Positions 54,061-62,542 of a DNA stretch of 64,000 nt are shown piece by piece. Source of the DNA: Actinoplanes flavus (lineage in GTDB: Bacteria; Actinomycetota; Actinomycetes; Mycobacteriales; Micromonosporaceae); contig NZ_JAGFNS010000009.1 of NCBI RefSeq assembly GCF_017592555.1, positions 1 through 64,000 on the forward strand, written 5' to 3'. The position numbers were made by a program, and so were the translations under genes. The first letter of the stretch is position 1, and each line of letters opens with the position of its first letter. Below the pieces are notes generated by a model. It was not told the DNA's origin and did not search any database. It saw only the letters and a list, made by a program, of their open reading frames with translations.

Positions 54061-55026
54061 TCAGAGCCGGATCCTGAGCACGGTTCCGGTGCCCCGGCAG
54101 GTGGCGCAGGTGGAGACGTAGGCGTCCCGGCCACGCAGGGCCAGACCGCCCGGGGCGGTCAGGCCCGCCGTGACCACCGTCCGCGTTCCCCGTCCGCCGA
54201 GGCGCAGCAGGGCGGCGCCGTCCAGGACGTACAGGTCCCCGGACGGCGACCAGACCAGGTCGACGACACCACGGAGGCCGGAGGCGTACATCTGCGGGGC
54301 CCGGCCGGGCTCGATCCGCCAGATCCGGCCCTCCCGGCCGGCCCGCTCACCGACGTAGAAGGCGCCGTCCGGCCCCTCCGCCACCGAGGTGGCCTCGGTG
54401 GCCGGTGTGCGCCGCGGCAACGTGGCGATCGTCTGCACCCGGCCCCGCCGGCCGACCCGGAGCAGGGCGTCGCCGGCGGCGTCCACGACCAGGTAGCCCT
54501 GCCCGGTGGCGAGCACCGCGACCGGATCGGCCGGGGTCGCCTGAGCGCCCAGGTCGGCCAGCACCGTCCCGCGCCGGTCGAGCCGCGCCATCCCGTCCCG
54601 GCCGGGCGCGGACCGCAGCGCCGGGCCGCCGCCCGACCGGACGGTGTGCACCGGGTCGCCCTCCGCCGAGACCGTGACGTCCGACGGGCCCAGCGCGTAC
54701 GCCCCGGCCGGGGAGGCCAGCGACGACAGCCCCGCCTCGACCCGCCACTGCCGCCCGAACCCGGCCACCGTGATGGCCCCGGACCGGCCGGAACAGAGCC
54801 GTCCGCCGGTCTCGGCCCGGCAGGGCCCGCCGCGGCCGCCCTCCGCGATGTAGAGCTCACCGCGCGGCCCGAACGCCAGGCCCCGCGGACTGTCCAGCCC
54901 GCGCGCGACGACCTCCACCCCCGGGCGCGCCGGGACCGTCGGCTCCGGTGCGGCGGCCCGCATCGGGCTGGCGCTGGACACCAGCCCGACAACGGCCACC
55001 ACGACAGCCGGACGGGACCGGAACAT
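54061..55026 (-). CDS. Secreted ScyD/ScyE-family beta-propeller protein
   Basis: The ATG at 55026 gives 321 residues; a TTG two codons earlier is possible. A signal peptide (MFRSRPAVVVAVVGLVSS) is followed by NHL/SMP-30-like propeller blades: GLDSPRGLAFGPRGELYIAEGG, TSVAEGPDGAFYVGERAG, GVVDLVWSPSGDLYVLDG and TAPGGLALRGRDAYVSTC. The first-blade GRGGPC...CSGRSGAIT pattern is that of the ScyD/ScyE family, named from scytonemin clusters of cyanobacteria but widespread in actinobacteria, where the role is unknown. C-terminal CATC could form a disulfide. Confidence 0.83.
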   Translation of the reverse strand: MFRSRPAVVVAVVGLVSSASPMRAAAPEPTVPARPGVEVVARGLDSPRGLAFGPRGELYIAEGGRGGPCRAETGGRLCSGRSGAITVAGFGRQWRVEAGLSSLASPAGAYALGPSDVTVSAEGDPVHTVRSGGGPALRSAPGRDGMARLDRRGTVLADLGAQATPADPVAVLATGQGYLVVDAAGDALLRVGRRGRVQTIATLPRRTPATEATSVAEGPDGAFYVGERAGREGRIWRIEPGRAPQMYASGLRGVVDLVWSPSGDLYVLDGAALLRLGGRGTRTVVTAGLTAPGGLALRGRDAYVSTCATCRGTGTVLRIRL

Positions 55027-55129
55027 GATCAACTAAACCCCCGTGCAGTCGTTGTCCCACCGACACACTCTCCGGCAGGACGGACCGCCGGGGCGGCTCA
55101 GTCCGAGATCCGACGAGAAGACGGACCGG

Positions 55130-55135
55130 TACGGT
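55130..55135 (+). promoter_or_regulatory. Candidate -10 of a leaderless kinase transcript
   Basis: TACGGT lies seven bases before the ATG at 55143, with no ribosome-binding site in between. Confidence 0.4.
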
Positions 55136-55142
55136 CGGGGCC

Positions 55143-55769
55143 ATGACGCCGACCCTCCCCGACCTCGTGGCACGGGCCCGGAGCCTGGCCGGTGACGGGC
55201 GGCGCGCGGTCCTGGGCATCACCGGGCCGCCCGCCGCCGGCAAGACCACCCTCGCGACCGAACTGGTCGCCGCCCTGGCCGCGCCCGGGTGGGTGGCGCA
55301 CGTACCGATGGACGGCTTCCACCTCGCCGACGTGGAGCTGGACCGGCTCGGCCTGCGCGACCGCAAGGGCGCCCCGGACACCTTCGACGCGTACGGGTAC
55401 GCCAACCTGCTGCGCCGCCTGCACGAGGACCGGGACGAGATGATCTACGCGCCCGGGTTCGAGCGGGTCCTGGAACAGCCGATCGCCGGCAGCATCGGCA
55501 TCCCCCGGTCCGCCCGCCTGATCGTGACCGAGGGCAACTACCTGCTGCTCGACGAACCCCGCTGGGCGCCGGTGCGGACCCTGCTCACCGAGGTCTGGTA
55601 CGCCGACCTGGACACCGGCGTCCGCCTGCGCCGGCTGATCGACCGGCACGTCCGGTTCGGCAAGGCCCCGGACGCGGCGGTGGCGTGGGCGACCGGCACC
55701 GACGAGCGCAACGCCGCGCTGGTCGCGGCGACCCGGGACCGCGCCGACCTGATCGTCGGTCTCGCCTGA
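55143..55769 (+). CDS. P-loop nucleoside/nucleotide kinase family protein
   Basis: The 208-residue protein resembles the uridine kinase/phosphoribulokinase group: Walker A VLGITGPPAAGKTTLATEL (residues 22-40), VPMDGFHLADVEL with an Asp for the substrate hydroxyl, RKGAPDTFDAYGYANLL, YAPGFERVLEQPIAG and VTEGNYLLLDEPRW as Walker B-like strand. Actinobacterial relatives are annotated as nucleoside or fructose/pantothenate-type kinases; the substrate is not known. It is 45 bases upstream of the metallophosphoesterase gene. Confidence 0.87.
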   Translation: MTPTLPDLVARARSLAGDGRRAVLGITGPPAAGKTTLATELVAALAAPGWVAHVPMDGFHLADVELDRLGLRDRKGAPDTFDAYGYANLLRRLHEDRDEMIYAPGFERVLEQPIAGSIGIPRSARLIVTEGNYLLLDEPRWAPVRTLLTEVWYADLDTGVRLRRLIDRHVRFGKAPDAAVAWATGTDERNAALVAATRDRADLIVGLA

Positions 55770-55814
55770 GCCCGTTCTCAGGTTCTGTCACACCGGAGTG
55801 GCATGCTTGCCCTC

Positions 55815-56996
55815 ATGTCGGTGGATGAGGCGGTCGAGGCCCGGCCGCGCGGGCGTGGCCCGCGGGTGGCCCGGTTCGGCGTGATCCTGTTCGTGGTGCT
55901 GGGGCTGCTGTTCGGTGTCCCGCTGGTGACCCTGTTCTGGTCCGGCAACGACTGGCCCGGCGTGGTCGTCACGGCCGGCACGGTGCTGTTCCTGGCCGTC
56001 GTCGCGCTGTTCCCCTGGCTGATGTTCCGCGGTCACGGCGGTCACGACGACCGGGCCGCGCGGATCGCCGACACGCTGCTCGGCGTGATCTGGGTGCTGT
56101 TCACCTGGTCGGTGCTCGGGCAGCTGTCCGAGCTGGCCCTGCTCGCCGCCGGGGTCGCCGACCCGCTGCGCTCCCGGGTGGTCACCGGGCTGGTGCTGGC
56201 GATCTCCGCCGGCCTGCTGCTCTGGGGTCACCGCGAGGCGATGCGGGTCTCCCGGGTGCGCGAGGTCGAGGTGGTGCTGCCCCGGCTGGGCCGCGGCCTC
56301 GACGGGCTGCGCGTGGTGCTGATCACCGACACCCACTACGGTCCGATCGACCGGGCCGCCTGGTCCCGCGGCGTCACCGAGGTGATCAACTCGCTGGACG
56401 CGGACATCGTGGCGCACACCGGCGACATCGCCGACGGCACCGTCGAGCAGCGCCTCGCGATGGCCGCCCCGCTCGCCGACGTGCGTGCCCGCCACGCGCG
56501 GGTCTACGTGACCGGCAACCACGAGTACCACAGCGGCGCCCTGGGCTGGGTCGAGCACATGGAGCACCTGGGCTGGGAGACGCTGCACAACCGGCACGTC
56601 GTGGTCACCCGCGGCGGCGACTCGCTGGTCGTGGCGGGCGTCGACGACCGCACGGCCGGGGGCTCCGGCCTGCCCGGCCACCGCACCGACCACGAGGCCG
56701 CCCTGTCCGGCGCCGACCCGTCGCTGCCCGTCCTGCTGCTGGCCCACCAGCCGCAGCAGATCAAGGACGCGGTCGCCCACGGCATCGACCTGCAGCTGTC
56801 CGGCCACACCCACGGCGGCCAGATGTGGCCGTTCCACTACCTCGTGCGGACCGACCAGCCCGCCCTGCAGGGCCTGTCCCGTCACTCCGAGCGGACCCAG
56901 CTCTACACCAGCCGGGGCACCGGGTTCTGGGGCCCGCCGTTCCGGATCTTCGCCCCCAGCGAGATCACCCTGCTGACCCTGCGGTCCGCCTCGTGA
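55815..56996 (+). CDS. Membrane metallophosphoesterase
   Basis: The 393-residue protein (start at 55815; an ATG four codons earlier is possible) has four membrane helices in residues 15-145 and a calcineurin-like phosphoesterase domain from about residue 160. All metal-binding blocks are present: LITDTHYGPID, VAHTGDIADG, VTGNHEYHSG, LLLAHQP and LSGHTHGGQMWP. It resembles YkuE/YaeI-type enzymes, some of which act on lipid substrates at the membrane. Its TGA overlaps the GTG of the methyltransferase, so the two are translationally coupled. Confidence 0.92.
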   Translation: MSVDEAVEARPRGRGPRVARFGVILFVVLGLLFGVPLVTLFWSGNDWPGVVVTAGTVLFLAVVALFPWLMFRGHGGHDDRAARIADTLLGVIWVLFTWSVLGQLSELALLAAGVADPLRSRVVTGLVLAISAGLLLWGHREAMRVSRVREVEVVLPRLGRGLDGLRVVLITDTHYGPIDRAAWSRGVTEVINSLDADIVAHTGDIADGTVEQRLAMAAPLADVRARHARVYVTGNHEYHSGALGWVEHMEHLGWETLHNRHVVVTRGGDSLVVAGVDDRTAGGSGLPGHRTDHEAALSGADPSLPVLLLAHQPQQIKDAVAHGIDLQLSGHTHGGQMWPFHYLVRTDQPALQGLSRHSERTQLYTSRGTGFWGPPFRIFAPSEITLLTLRSAS

Positions 56997-57841
56997 CGAG
57001 ATCCTCCTTCGACGACCACGAACGCTCCATGTGGGCGGGCCGGGCCGAGATCTTCAACGACTCCATGGCCCACCTGTGCGGCCACACCGCCCCCGCCCTC
57101 CTGTCCGCCGCCGTCCCGCCGGCCGGCGCACCCGGAGACCGTGATCTGGCCGGGCTTCGGCTGCTCGACGTGGGCACCGGCTCGGGGACGGTCGCCGGGC
57201 TGGCCGACGCGCGCGGGGCGCGGGTCACCGCCGTCGACGCCGAGCCGAGCATGGTGGAGCTGGCGGCGAAACGGGTGCCCGGCGCCGAGGTCCGGCAGGC
57301 GATCCTGCCCGAGCTGCCGTTCCCGGACGGCACGTTCGACGCCGCGGTCGCCAACTTCGTGATCAACCACGTCGGCGACCCGGCGGCCGCCGTCGCCGCG
57401 ATGCGGCGTGTGGTGCGACCCGGCGGCCGGATCGCCGTGACGATCTGGCCGCACCCGAAACCCGAGGCCCAGCGCCTCTGGGACGAGATCTTCGACGCCG
57501 CCGGGGCGATCCGCCCGGACGATCTGCCCCGCCTCGACCCGGCCCTGGATTTCCGCCGCGACGAGGCGGGCCTGACCGCCCTGCTGGCCGGAGCCGGCCT
57601 GACCGGCGTGACCGGCACGACGATCTCCTGGACCATGTGCATCGACGCCGGCGCCTGGTGGTCCGGCCCGGCCGCCGGCATCGGCTTGACCGGCCTGATC
57701 CTGGCCGCCCAGGACGAGCCGACCGCCATCCGGGTCCGCCGGGAGTATGAGCGGCGCACCGCCCTCTACCGCGGCCCCGACGGCGTCCTCGCCGTCCCGA
57801 CCGCGGCGTTGCTCGCCGCCGGCACCGTCCCCGCCGCCTGA
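56993..57841 (+). CDS. Class I SAM-dependent methyltransferase
   Basis: The GTG at 56993 (GTGA overlap) gives 282 residues. The SAM-binding motif LRLLDVGTGSGTVAGLA is near residue 52, the acidic end of strand 2 is VTAVDAEPSMVELAA, motif II is FPDGTFDAAVANFVINHV, and RRVVRPGGRIAVTIW follows. This is the Methyltransf_11 layout of small-molecule methyltransferases. The substrate is unknown. Translational coupling to the phosphoesterase suggests a joint task. The next 361 bases are a repeat-rich spacer. Confidence 0.92.
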   Translation: MTRSSFDDHERSMWAGRAEIFNDSMAHLCGHTAPALLSAAVPPAGAPGDRDLAGLRLLDVGTGSGTVAGLADARGARVTAVDAEPSMVELAAKRVPGAEVRQAILPELPFPDGTFDAAVANFVINHVGDPAAAVAAMRRVVRPGGRIAVTIWPHPKPEAQRLWDEIFDAAGAIRPDDLPRLDPALDFRRDEAGLTALLAGAGLTGVTGTTISWTMCIDAGAWWSGPAAGIGLTGLILAAQDEPTAIRVRREYERRTALYRGPDGVLAVPTAALLAAGTVPAA

Positions 57842-58202
57842 CCACGGATCCGGCCGGCTCCGGGTGCTGTCGCAACGCCCTCGAGGCAGCCCCCACGGTC
57901 AGCCGGATCTCCCCACTGGCCAGGGTCGTTCGAAGGGCCTCGAAAAACGCCGGCCGGATCTTCCCGGCCGGACGTCAGAGCTGGTTCGAGGGCCGCGAAT
58001 TGGCTCTCCGGGCCGGCTGGATCTTTTCGGCTGGCCGGCACGGCTGTCGCGGCGGCGTTGAGACAGCTTCCACGACCAGCCGGAGTGTCCTGATGCGACC
58101 GCGCGACGTGGGCGGAATGCCGGGAATAAACCCGTTGAGCCGCCGTCTCCCGGCCGAGCAGGATGAGACCACCGCCTTCCCCTATCGTTCCGAGGACTCT
58201 TC
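57842..58202. other. Intergenic spacer with hairpin repeats
   Basis: The spacer between the methyltransferase and ABC genes is largely filled by the hairpin repeats at 57851-58082. The remaining 120 bases contain a GAGGA ribosome-binding site for the ABC gene and TATCGT at 58183-58188, a possible -10. Confidence 0.65.
57851..58082. repeat. Hairpin repeats of about 55 bases (array 2)
   Basis: Two clear units at 57851-57905 and 58028-58082 and two decayed ones between them share the plan of the array at 23294: CGGC(C/T)GGC near the start, a GCTGTC core, then TTGAGACAGC or TCGAGGCAGC, CAC, and (T/C)CAGCCG at the end. Copies here are more diverged than in array 1. Confidence 0.75.
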
Positions 58203-61200
58203 ATGCGCCTGCTCCGCGACCTGTGGGCCACAAGCCGAAGTCGCACCGCTCTCGTCGGCTTCCTGATCGTGCTCGGCGCGTCCGGTTCGGCCTGTGCGTT
58301 AGCCCTGGCCGGCCCGGTCCTCGTCGACCGGTCCGGCCCGCTCTTCACCCTGCTGGCCGCCGCGCTCGTCGCCTCGGTGTTCAGCGATGTCGTCGTCGGC
58401 CTGCTGGCGGCCCGCCTGACCGCCGACTGGGCGGCCCGCGCCCGGCGGCGGCTCAACCGGGTCGCCTTCGGCCAGGACATCCCCACCCTGGAGAACACCC
58501 CGGTCGGCGAGTTGCTCGACCGCATCGACTCGGACGTCTACCAGGTCGGCGCCGAGCTGCGCGGCAGCGGTGTGCGCCTGGCCCAGTCCCTGGCGGTGGC
58601 CTCCCTCTCGGTGCTCACCACGTTCTTCGTCTGGTGGCCGGCCGCGATCGCGATGATCCTGGTCAGCGTCCTGCTGTTCACGGTGATGAACAAGCCGATC
58701 CAGCGGATCGGCCCGGTCCGCATCGCCGAGGAGGAGGCCTGGTCCGATCTGGCCGCGGTGATGGAGGAGGCCATCCACGGGCAGGACGACGTGCGCACGA
58801 GCCTGGCCGCGCCGTACGTGTTGCGGCTCTTCGCCCAGCGCTCGGCCGAGGTGCTGCGCCGCGGCCGCCGGGTGTGGCGGGCCTCCGCCCGGGTCACCAT
58901 GGCGGCCGGCTCGATCACCCGTTCACTGATCGCCGTCCTGGTGGTGGGCGGCGCCTGGGCGCTGTACGCGGGACAGATCGACGCCGCCCGCCTGACCGCG
59001 GTGTGGCTGCTGGCGCTCGGATTCGGCGGCACCCTGGAGCACCTGACCCGGATGGTCCCCGAGATGCAGAACGCGCTCGGCGCCTGGGGCCGGGTGCAGC
59101 TGCTGACCCAGGTGCCGCAGGAGCCGGTCGAGGGTGTCCCGCCGGTCGCGGGTGACCTGGTCGTCCGCAACCTCACCTTCCGGTACGGCGAGGCCGACAG
59201 CGGCCGGCCCCCGGCGTTGCGCGACGTGAGCGTCACCTTCGCCCGCGGCAGGTCGTACGCGCTGATCGGCCGCACCGGTTCCGGCAAGTCCACACTGGCC
59301 AAGGTGCTGACCCGGGCCGTGGAGGTGCCTCGCGGCACGGTGTTCCTGGGTGGCGTCGACATCAACGACATCGGTGTGGAGGGTCTGCGCCGGTGGACCG
59401 CGATCGTCCCGCAGCGCACCGAGATCCTGGCCGGCACCCTGGCGGAGAACATCGCCCTGTTCGACCGGGAGCTGCTGCCCCGGGCCGGTGCGGCGCTCGA
59501 CGAGCTGGGCCTGACCGCCTGGGCCGAAGGGTTGCCCGACGGGCTGGACACCAAGCTGGGCGAGGGCGGCTACAAGCTCTCGGCCGGTCAGGAGCAGTTG
59601 GTGGCGTTCGCGCGGATCCTGGTCCGCGAGCCGCAGGTGGTGATCCTCGACGAGGCCACCGCCCGGATGGACCCGGTCACCGAGTCCTGGGTGCAGCGGG
59701 CCACCGACCGGCTGTTGCAGGGCCGGATCGGTGTGATCGTGGCGCACCGGCTCTCCTCGGTGCAGCGGTGCGACGAGGTGGTGGTGCTCGCCGACGGTCA
59801 GGTCATGGAGGCCGGGCCGCTGCGCGAGTCACGCCGCTTCGCCGAGCTGATGGCCAGCAGCAACCTGGCGGTTCCGGCGGCCCAGCCGGCCGGCGGCGGG
59901 GTGCTGCTCGCCGAACGCGACTGGGATGCCGCGATGCGGGAGGAGCTCGGCCCGGACGCCCTGGCCAATCCGCTGCCCACGGTGGATCCGCCGGCGCTGC
60001 CCGAGGCGCCGCCGGCCCGGACCATGCGGGAGATCGTCCGGCTGGCGCTGAACGACAAACGGTTCGGGCTGGCCGCGTGCGGGTTCTTCGTGTTCCTGGT
60101 GCTGTTCGGGTTCGACGGGGCGATCCTGCCGCTGCTGTGGTCGAACGTGGTCGACGGTGTCGGCAACCCGCTCTACCCGGCGCTCGGGCTGGCGGCGGCG
60201 CTGCTGGCGCTGATCCCGACGCTGTACTACACCGGGGCCTGGTTCCCGGAGTGGTGGGTGCGGCAGATGCTGCGGATCAGCCTGCGCCTGGTACACGGCC
60301 AGATCGGCCCGCGCCGGGTCAGCAAGCACACCCCGGCCGAGGTGGTGGCCCAGGGCGGCGACACCGAGCGGGTGGTCATGCTGGCCGACAACGTGATCGA
60401 CAACTCGGTGGCGATCTTCGCGCTGGTGTCGATGACGGTGTTCTCGCAGTCGTGGGTGCCGGGGCTGCTGTTCTCCGGGACGATGATCCTGTCCGGGCTG
60501 GCCGCGACCCTGTTCGGGCCGCGGCTGGAGCGGGCCGCCCGGAAGACGGTGGCGGCCCGGGCGGCGTTCGCGACGTCGCTGGTGTCGTCGCTGTCCGCGG
60601 CGCGCACGGTGAAGCTGGCCGGCGCGACCGAGCCGGTGCTCACGCATCTGGCCGACCTCGACGGGGTCCGCAGCGAGTTGCAGCGGCGGGAGATCGCGAT
60701 CCAGGTGTGGGCGCGGTCCACGCCGTCGGTCGCGAGCGGGCTGCTGCCGATCGCGGCGTGGGCTCTCTACCTGGACGGGCGCATCACCTCGGCGGCGGTG
60801 CTGATCGCGGTGTCGGTGCTCGGTTCGGCCCGCTGGTTCGCGTGGACCACGGCGTCGCTGGTGTCGCACTACCCGTCGGCGAAGGTGTGGACCCGGCGGA
60901 CCGCCGCCATGACCGGCGTCTCCGAGTACACGGCGGAGGTTCCCGGGGTGGACATCTCCGCCGGGACGGCGCCGGCCCCGCCGACCGCGCCGCGCAATCC
61001 GCTGCGCACGCTGGAGCTGTCCGGCTTCAGCGCGGTGCACGAGAACGGCGCGCTGGGCGTACGGGATGTCGATCTGACCGTGCGCCGCGGCGAGCTGGTG
61101 CTGGTGGTCGGTCCGGTCGGCTCCGGCAAGTCGTCGCTGCTGCGGGCCCTGGCCGGGATCGTGCATCACACCGGCGAGCTGCGGTGGAACGACGAGCCGG

Positions 61201-61685
61201 TCGGTGAGCCGCACGTGTTCCTGCGGCCCAACCAGGTCGGCTACGTGGCCCAGCTGCCGCGGGTGCTGTCCGGGACGGTGGCCGACAACATCCAGCTCGG
61301 GCACGAGGTGGACGCGGCCGACGCGGTGTCGGTGGCGCAGCTGGAGCACGACCTGGCGGCCGCCGGTGGTGGCCTGCAGCTGCTGATCGGGCACAAGGGC
61401 ACCCGGCTCTCCGGTGGCCAGCTGCAACGGCTGGCCCTGGCCCGGGCCCTGGCGCCACGGACCGAGCTGCTGATCGCCGACGACGTCTCGTCCGCGCTGG
61501 ACGTGACGACGGAGCTCGCGCTGTGGCAGGCGCTGCGCTCGCACGGGGTGACCGTGGTCGGCTCGACGTCGAAACGGGCGGCGCTGGCCCAGGCCGACCG
61601 GGTGGTCGTGCTGATCGGTGGGCAGGTCGAGGACCAGGGCACCTGGGACGAGCTGTCCGGCCGCTGGGGTCACCTGGCCGGCTGA
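58203..61685 (+). CDS. Full-length ABC exporter (TMD-NBD-TMD-NBD)
   Basis: The 1160-residue polypeptide contains a complete transporter, whereas bacterial exporters are usually two half-size chains. TMD1 is about residues 15-300. NBD1 has Walker A GRTGSGKST near 356, signature LSAGQ near 458, Walker B VVILDEAT with catalytic Glu near 480, and H-loop IVAHRLSS. TMD2 is about 615-900. NBD2 has Walker A GPVGSGKSS near 969, signature LSGGQ near 1069, Walker B LLIADD (Asp in place of Glu), and STSKRAAL where the H-loop His would be. So one ATP site is consensus and one degenerate. The substrate is unknown. A GAGGA site precedes the ATG; a strong terminator follows. Confidence 0.93.
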   Translation: MRLLRDLWATSRSRTALVGFLIVLGASGSACALALAGPVLVDRSGPLFTLLAAALVASVFSDVVVGLLAARLTADWAARARRRLNRVAFGQDIPTLENTPVGELLDRIDSDVYQVGAELRGSGVRLAQSLAVASLSVLTTFFVWWPAAIAMILVSVLLFTVMNKPIQRIGPVRIAEEEAWSDLAAVMEEAIHGQDDVRTSLAAPYVLRLFAQRSAEVLRRGRRVWRASARVTMAAGSITRSLIAVLVVGGAWALYAGQIDAARLTAVWLLALGFGGTLEHLTRMVPEMQNALGAWGRVQLLTQVPQEPVEGVPPVAGDLVVRNLTFRYGEADSGRPPALRDVSVTFARGRSYALIGRTGSGKSTLAKVLTRAVEVPRGTVFLGGVDINDIGVEGLRRWTAIVPQRTEILAGTLAENIALFDRELLPRAGAALDELGLTAWAEGLPDGLDTKLGEGGYKLSAGQEQLVAFARILVREPQVVILDEATARMDPVTESWVQRATDRLLQGRIGVIVAHRLSSVQRCDEVVVLADGQVMEAGPLRESRRFAELMASSNLAVPAAQPAGGGVLLAERDWDAAMREELGPDALANPLPTVDPPALPEAPPARTMREIVRLALNDKRFGLAACGFFVFLVLFGFDGAILPLLWSNVVDGVGNPLYPALGLAAALLALIPTLYYTGAWFPEWWVRQMLRISLRLVHGQIGPRRVSKHTPAEVVAQGGDTERVVMLADNVIDNSVAIFALVSMTVFSQSWVPGLLFSGTMILSGLAATLFGPRLERAARKTVAARAAFATSLVSSLSAARTVKLAGATEPVLTHLADLDGVRSELQRREIAIQVWARSTPSVASGLLPIAAWALYLDGRITSAAVLIAVSVLGSARWFAWTTASLVSHYPSAKVWTRRTAAMTGVSEYTAEVPGVDISAGTAPAPPTAPRNPLRTLELSGFSAVHENGALGVRDVDLTVRRGELVLVVGPVGSGKSSLLRALAGIVHHTGELRWNDEPVGEPHVFLRPNQVGYVAQLPRVLSGTVADNIQLGHEVDAADAVSVAQLEHDLAAAGGGLQLLIGHKGTRLSGGQLQRLALARALAPRTELLIADDVSSALDVTTELALWQALRSHGVTVVGSTSKRAALAQADRVVVLIGGQVEDQGTWDELSGRWGHLAG

Positions 61686-61694
61686 CGCGCGGCG

Positions 61695-61722
61695 GTGGGT
61701 TCCGGGTCCCCCCGGAACCCAC
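61695..61722 (+). terminator. Hairpin terminator after the ABC exporter
   Basis: GTGGGTTCCGG (61695-61705) pairs over 11 bases with CCGGAACCCAC (61712-61722), loop GTCCCC, starting nine bases after the stop. Confidence 0.85.
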
Positions 61723-61737
61723 GTCGCGCCGGATCCC

Positions 61738-61743
61738 TATGGT
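61738..61743 (+). promoter_or_regulatory. Candidate -10 of a leaderless NDPK-like transcript
   Basis: TATGGT is followed by CTGTCTG and the GTG at 61751. It contains the ATG at 61739, which it therefore argues against as a start. Confidence 0.45.
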
Positions 61744-61750
61744 CTGTCTG

Positions 61751-62542
61751 GTGGATCACCCCAGGGCCTTTCTGCTGCTCAAACCGGACTGTCTGCGGCT
61801 CGGGCTGACCGGGTCCGTGGAGCGGGCGATCGCGCGGGCCGGGCTGCGGATCGTGTGCCGCCATCGGGTCACGCTGTCGGGCGCCGACGTCCGCTGCCTG
61901 TGGCCGGAGTATCACGAGGCCGGCCACCCCCTGGCGCTCGCCTTCCTGGACCGCTATCTGACCGGCGAGCCGTCCGAGGTGCTGCACCTGCGCGGGCCGG
62001 ACGCGTTCGAGGCGGCCCGCCGGGTCAAGCGGGAGGTGCGGTCGCGGCACGCCGCCGGCCCGTTCGCCAACGTGGTGCACGGCGCGCAGCGGCACGGTGA
62101 GATGGCCCGGCAGGCCGGTCACCTGCTCGGCCGCTGTGCGGCGTGCGCGGAGCCGTTTCACTCGGACGAGCCGCCGCTCAACCCGCCACGGCCGCCGGGC
62201 CGGGACTTCCGGGCGGACGCCGACCTCACCGCTCTGGTGGACGAGCTGTGGCCGCTCGTCCAGGGCGTGCCGGCCGATCCCGGCCCGGTGCGCCTGGACG
62301 GCGACGACACCGGCCAGGCGGTCGTTCTCGGCTCCGACCCGGAGCAGACCCTCGACTCGACGGTCACCGCTTTGTGGCACGCGCTGCCCGGGGTCGAGCT
62401 GCGCCACGCGGTGCTGCTCGTGATGCACGCCGGCTACTCCGGTGGCACCCCGGTCGCGGTGGGTGGCCGCCGGGCCCTCGACGACTGTCTCCGGATCCTG
62501 CGCGCGCACGGCGTCCGTGCCTGCTGGCGGGGGCTCATCTGA
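61751..62542 (+). CDS. NDPK-like domain protein with C-terminal extension
   Basis: The GTG at 61751 gives 263 residues. Residues 1-125 resemble nucleoside diphosphate kinase: RAFLLLKPDCLRLGLTGSVERAI (NDPK: IKPDGVQRGLVG) and PFANVVHGAQ, where His matches the phosphorylated His of NIIHGSD. Several other NDPK residues seem altered. The last 140 residues, after a CAAC pair, are unrelated to NDPK and unknown to me. The enzyme may bind or transfer nucleotide phosphates, but this is not certain. An in-frame ATG at 61739 is possible. The gene overlaps the convergent esterase by eight bases. Confidence 0.68.
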   Translation: MDHPRAFLLLKPDCLRLGLTGSVERAIARAGLRIVCRHRVTLSGADVRCLWPEYHEAGHPLALAFLDRYLTGEPSEVLHLRGPDAFEAARRVKREVRSRHAAGPFANVVHGAQRHGEMARQAGHLLGRCAACAEPFHSDEPPLNPPRPPGRDFRADADLTALVDELWPLVQGVPADPGPVRLDGDDTGQAVVLGSDPEQTLDSTVTALWHALPGVELRHAVLLVMHAGYSGGTPVAVGGRRALDDCLRILRAHGVRACWRGLI

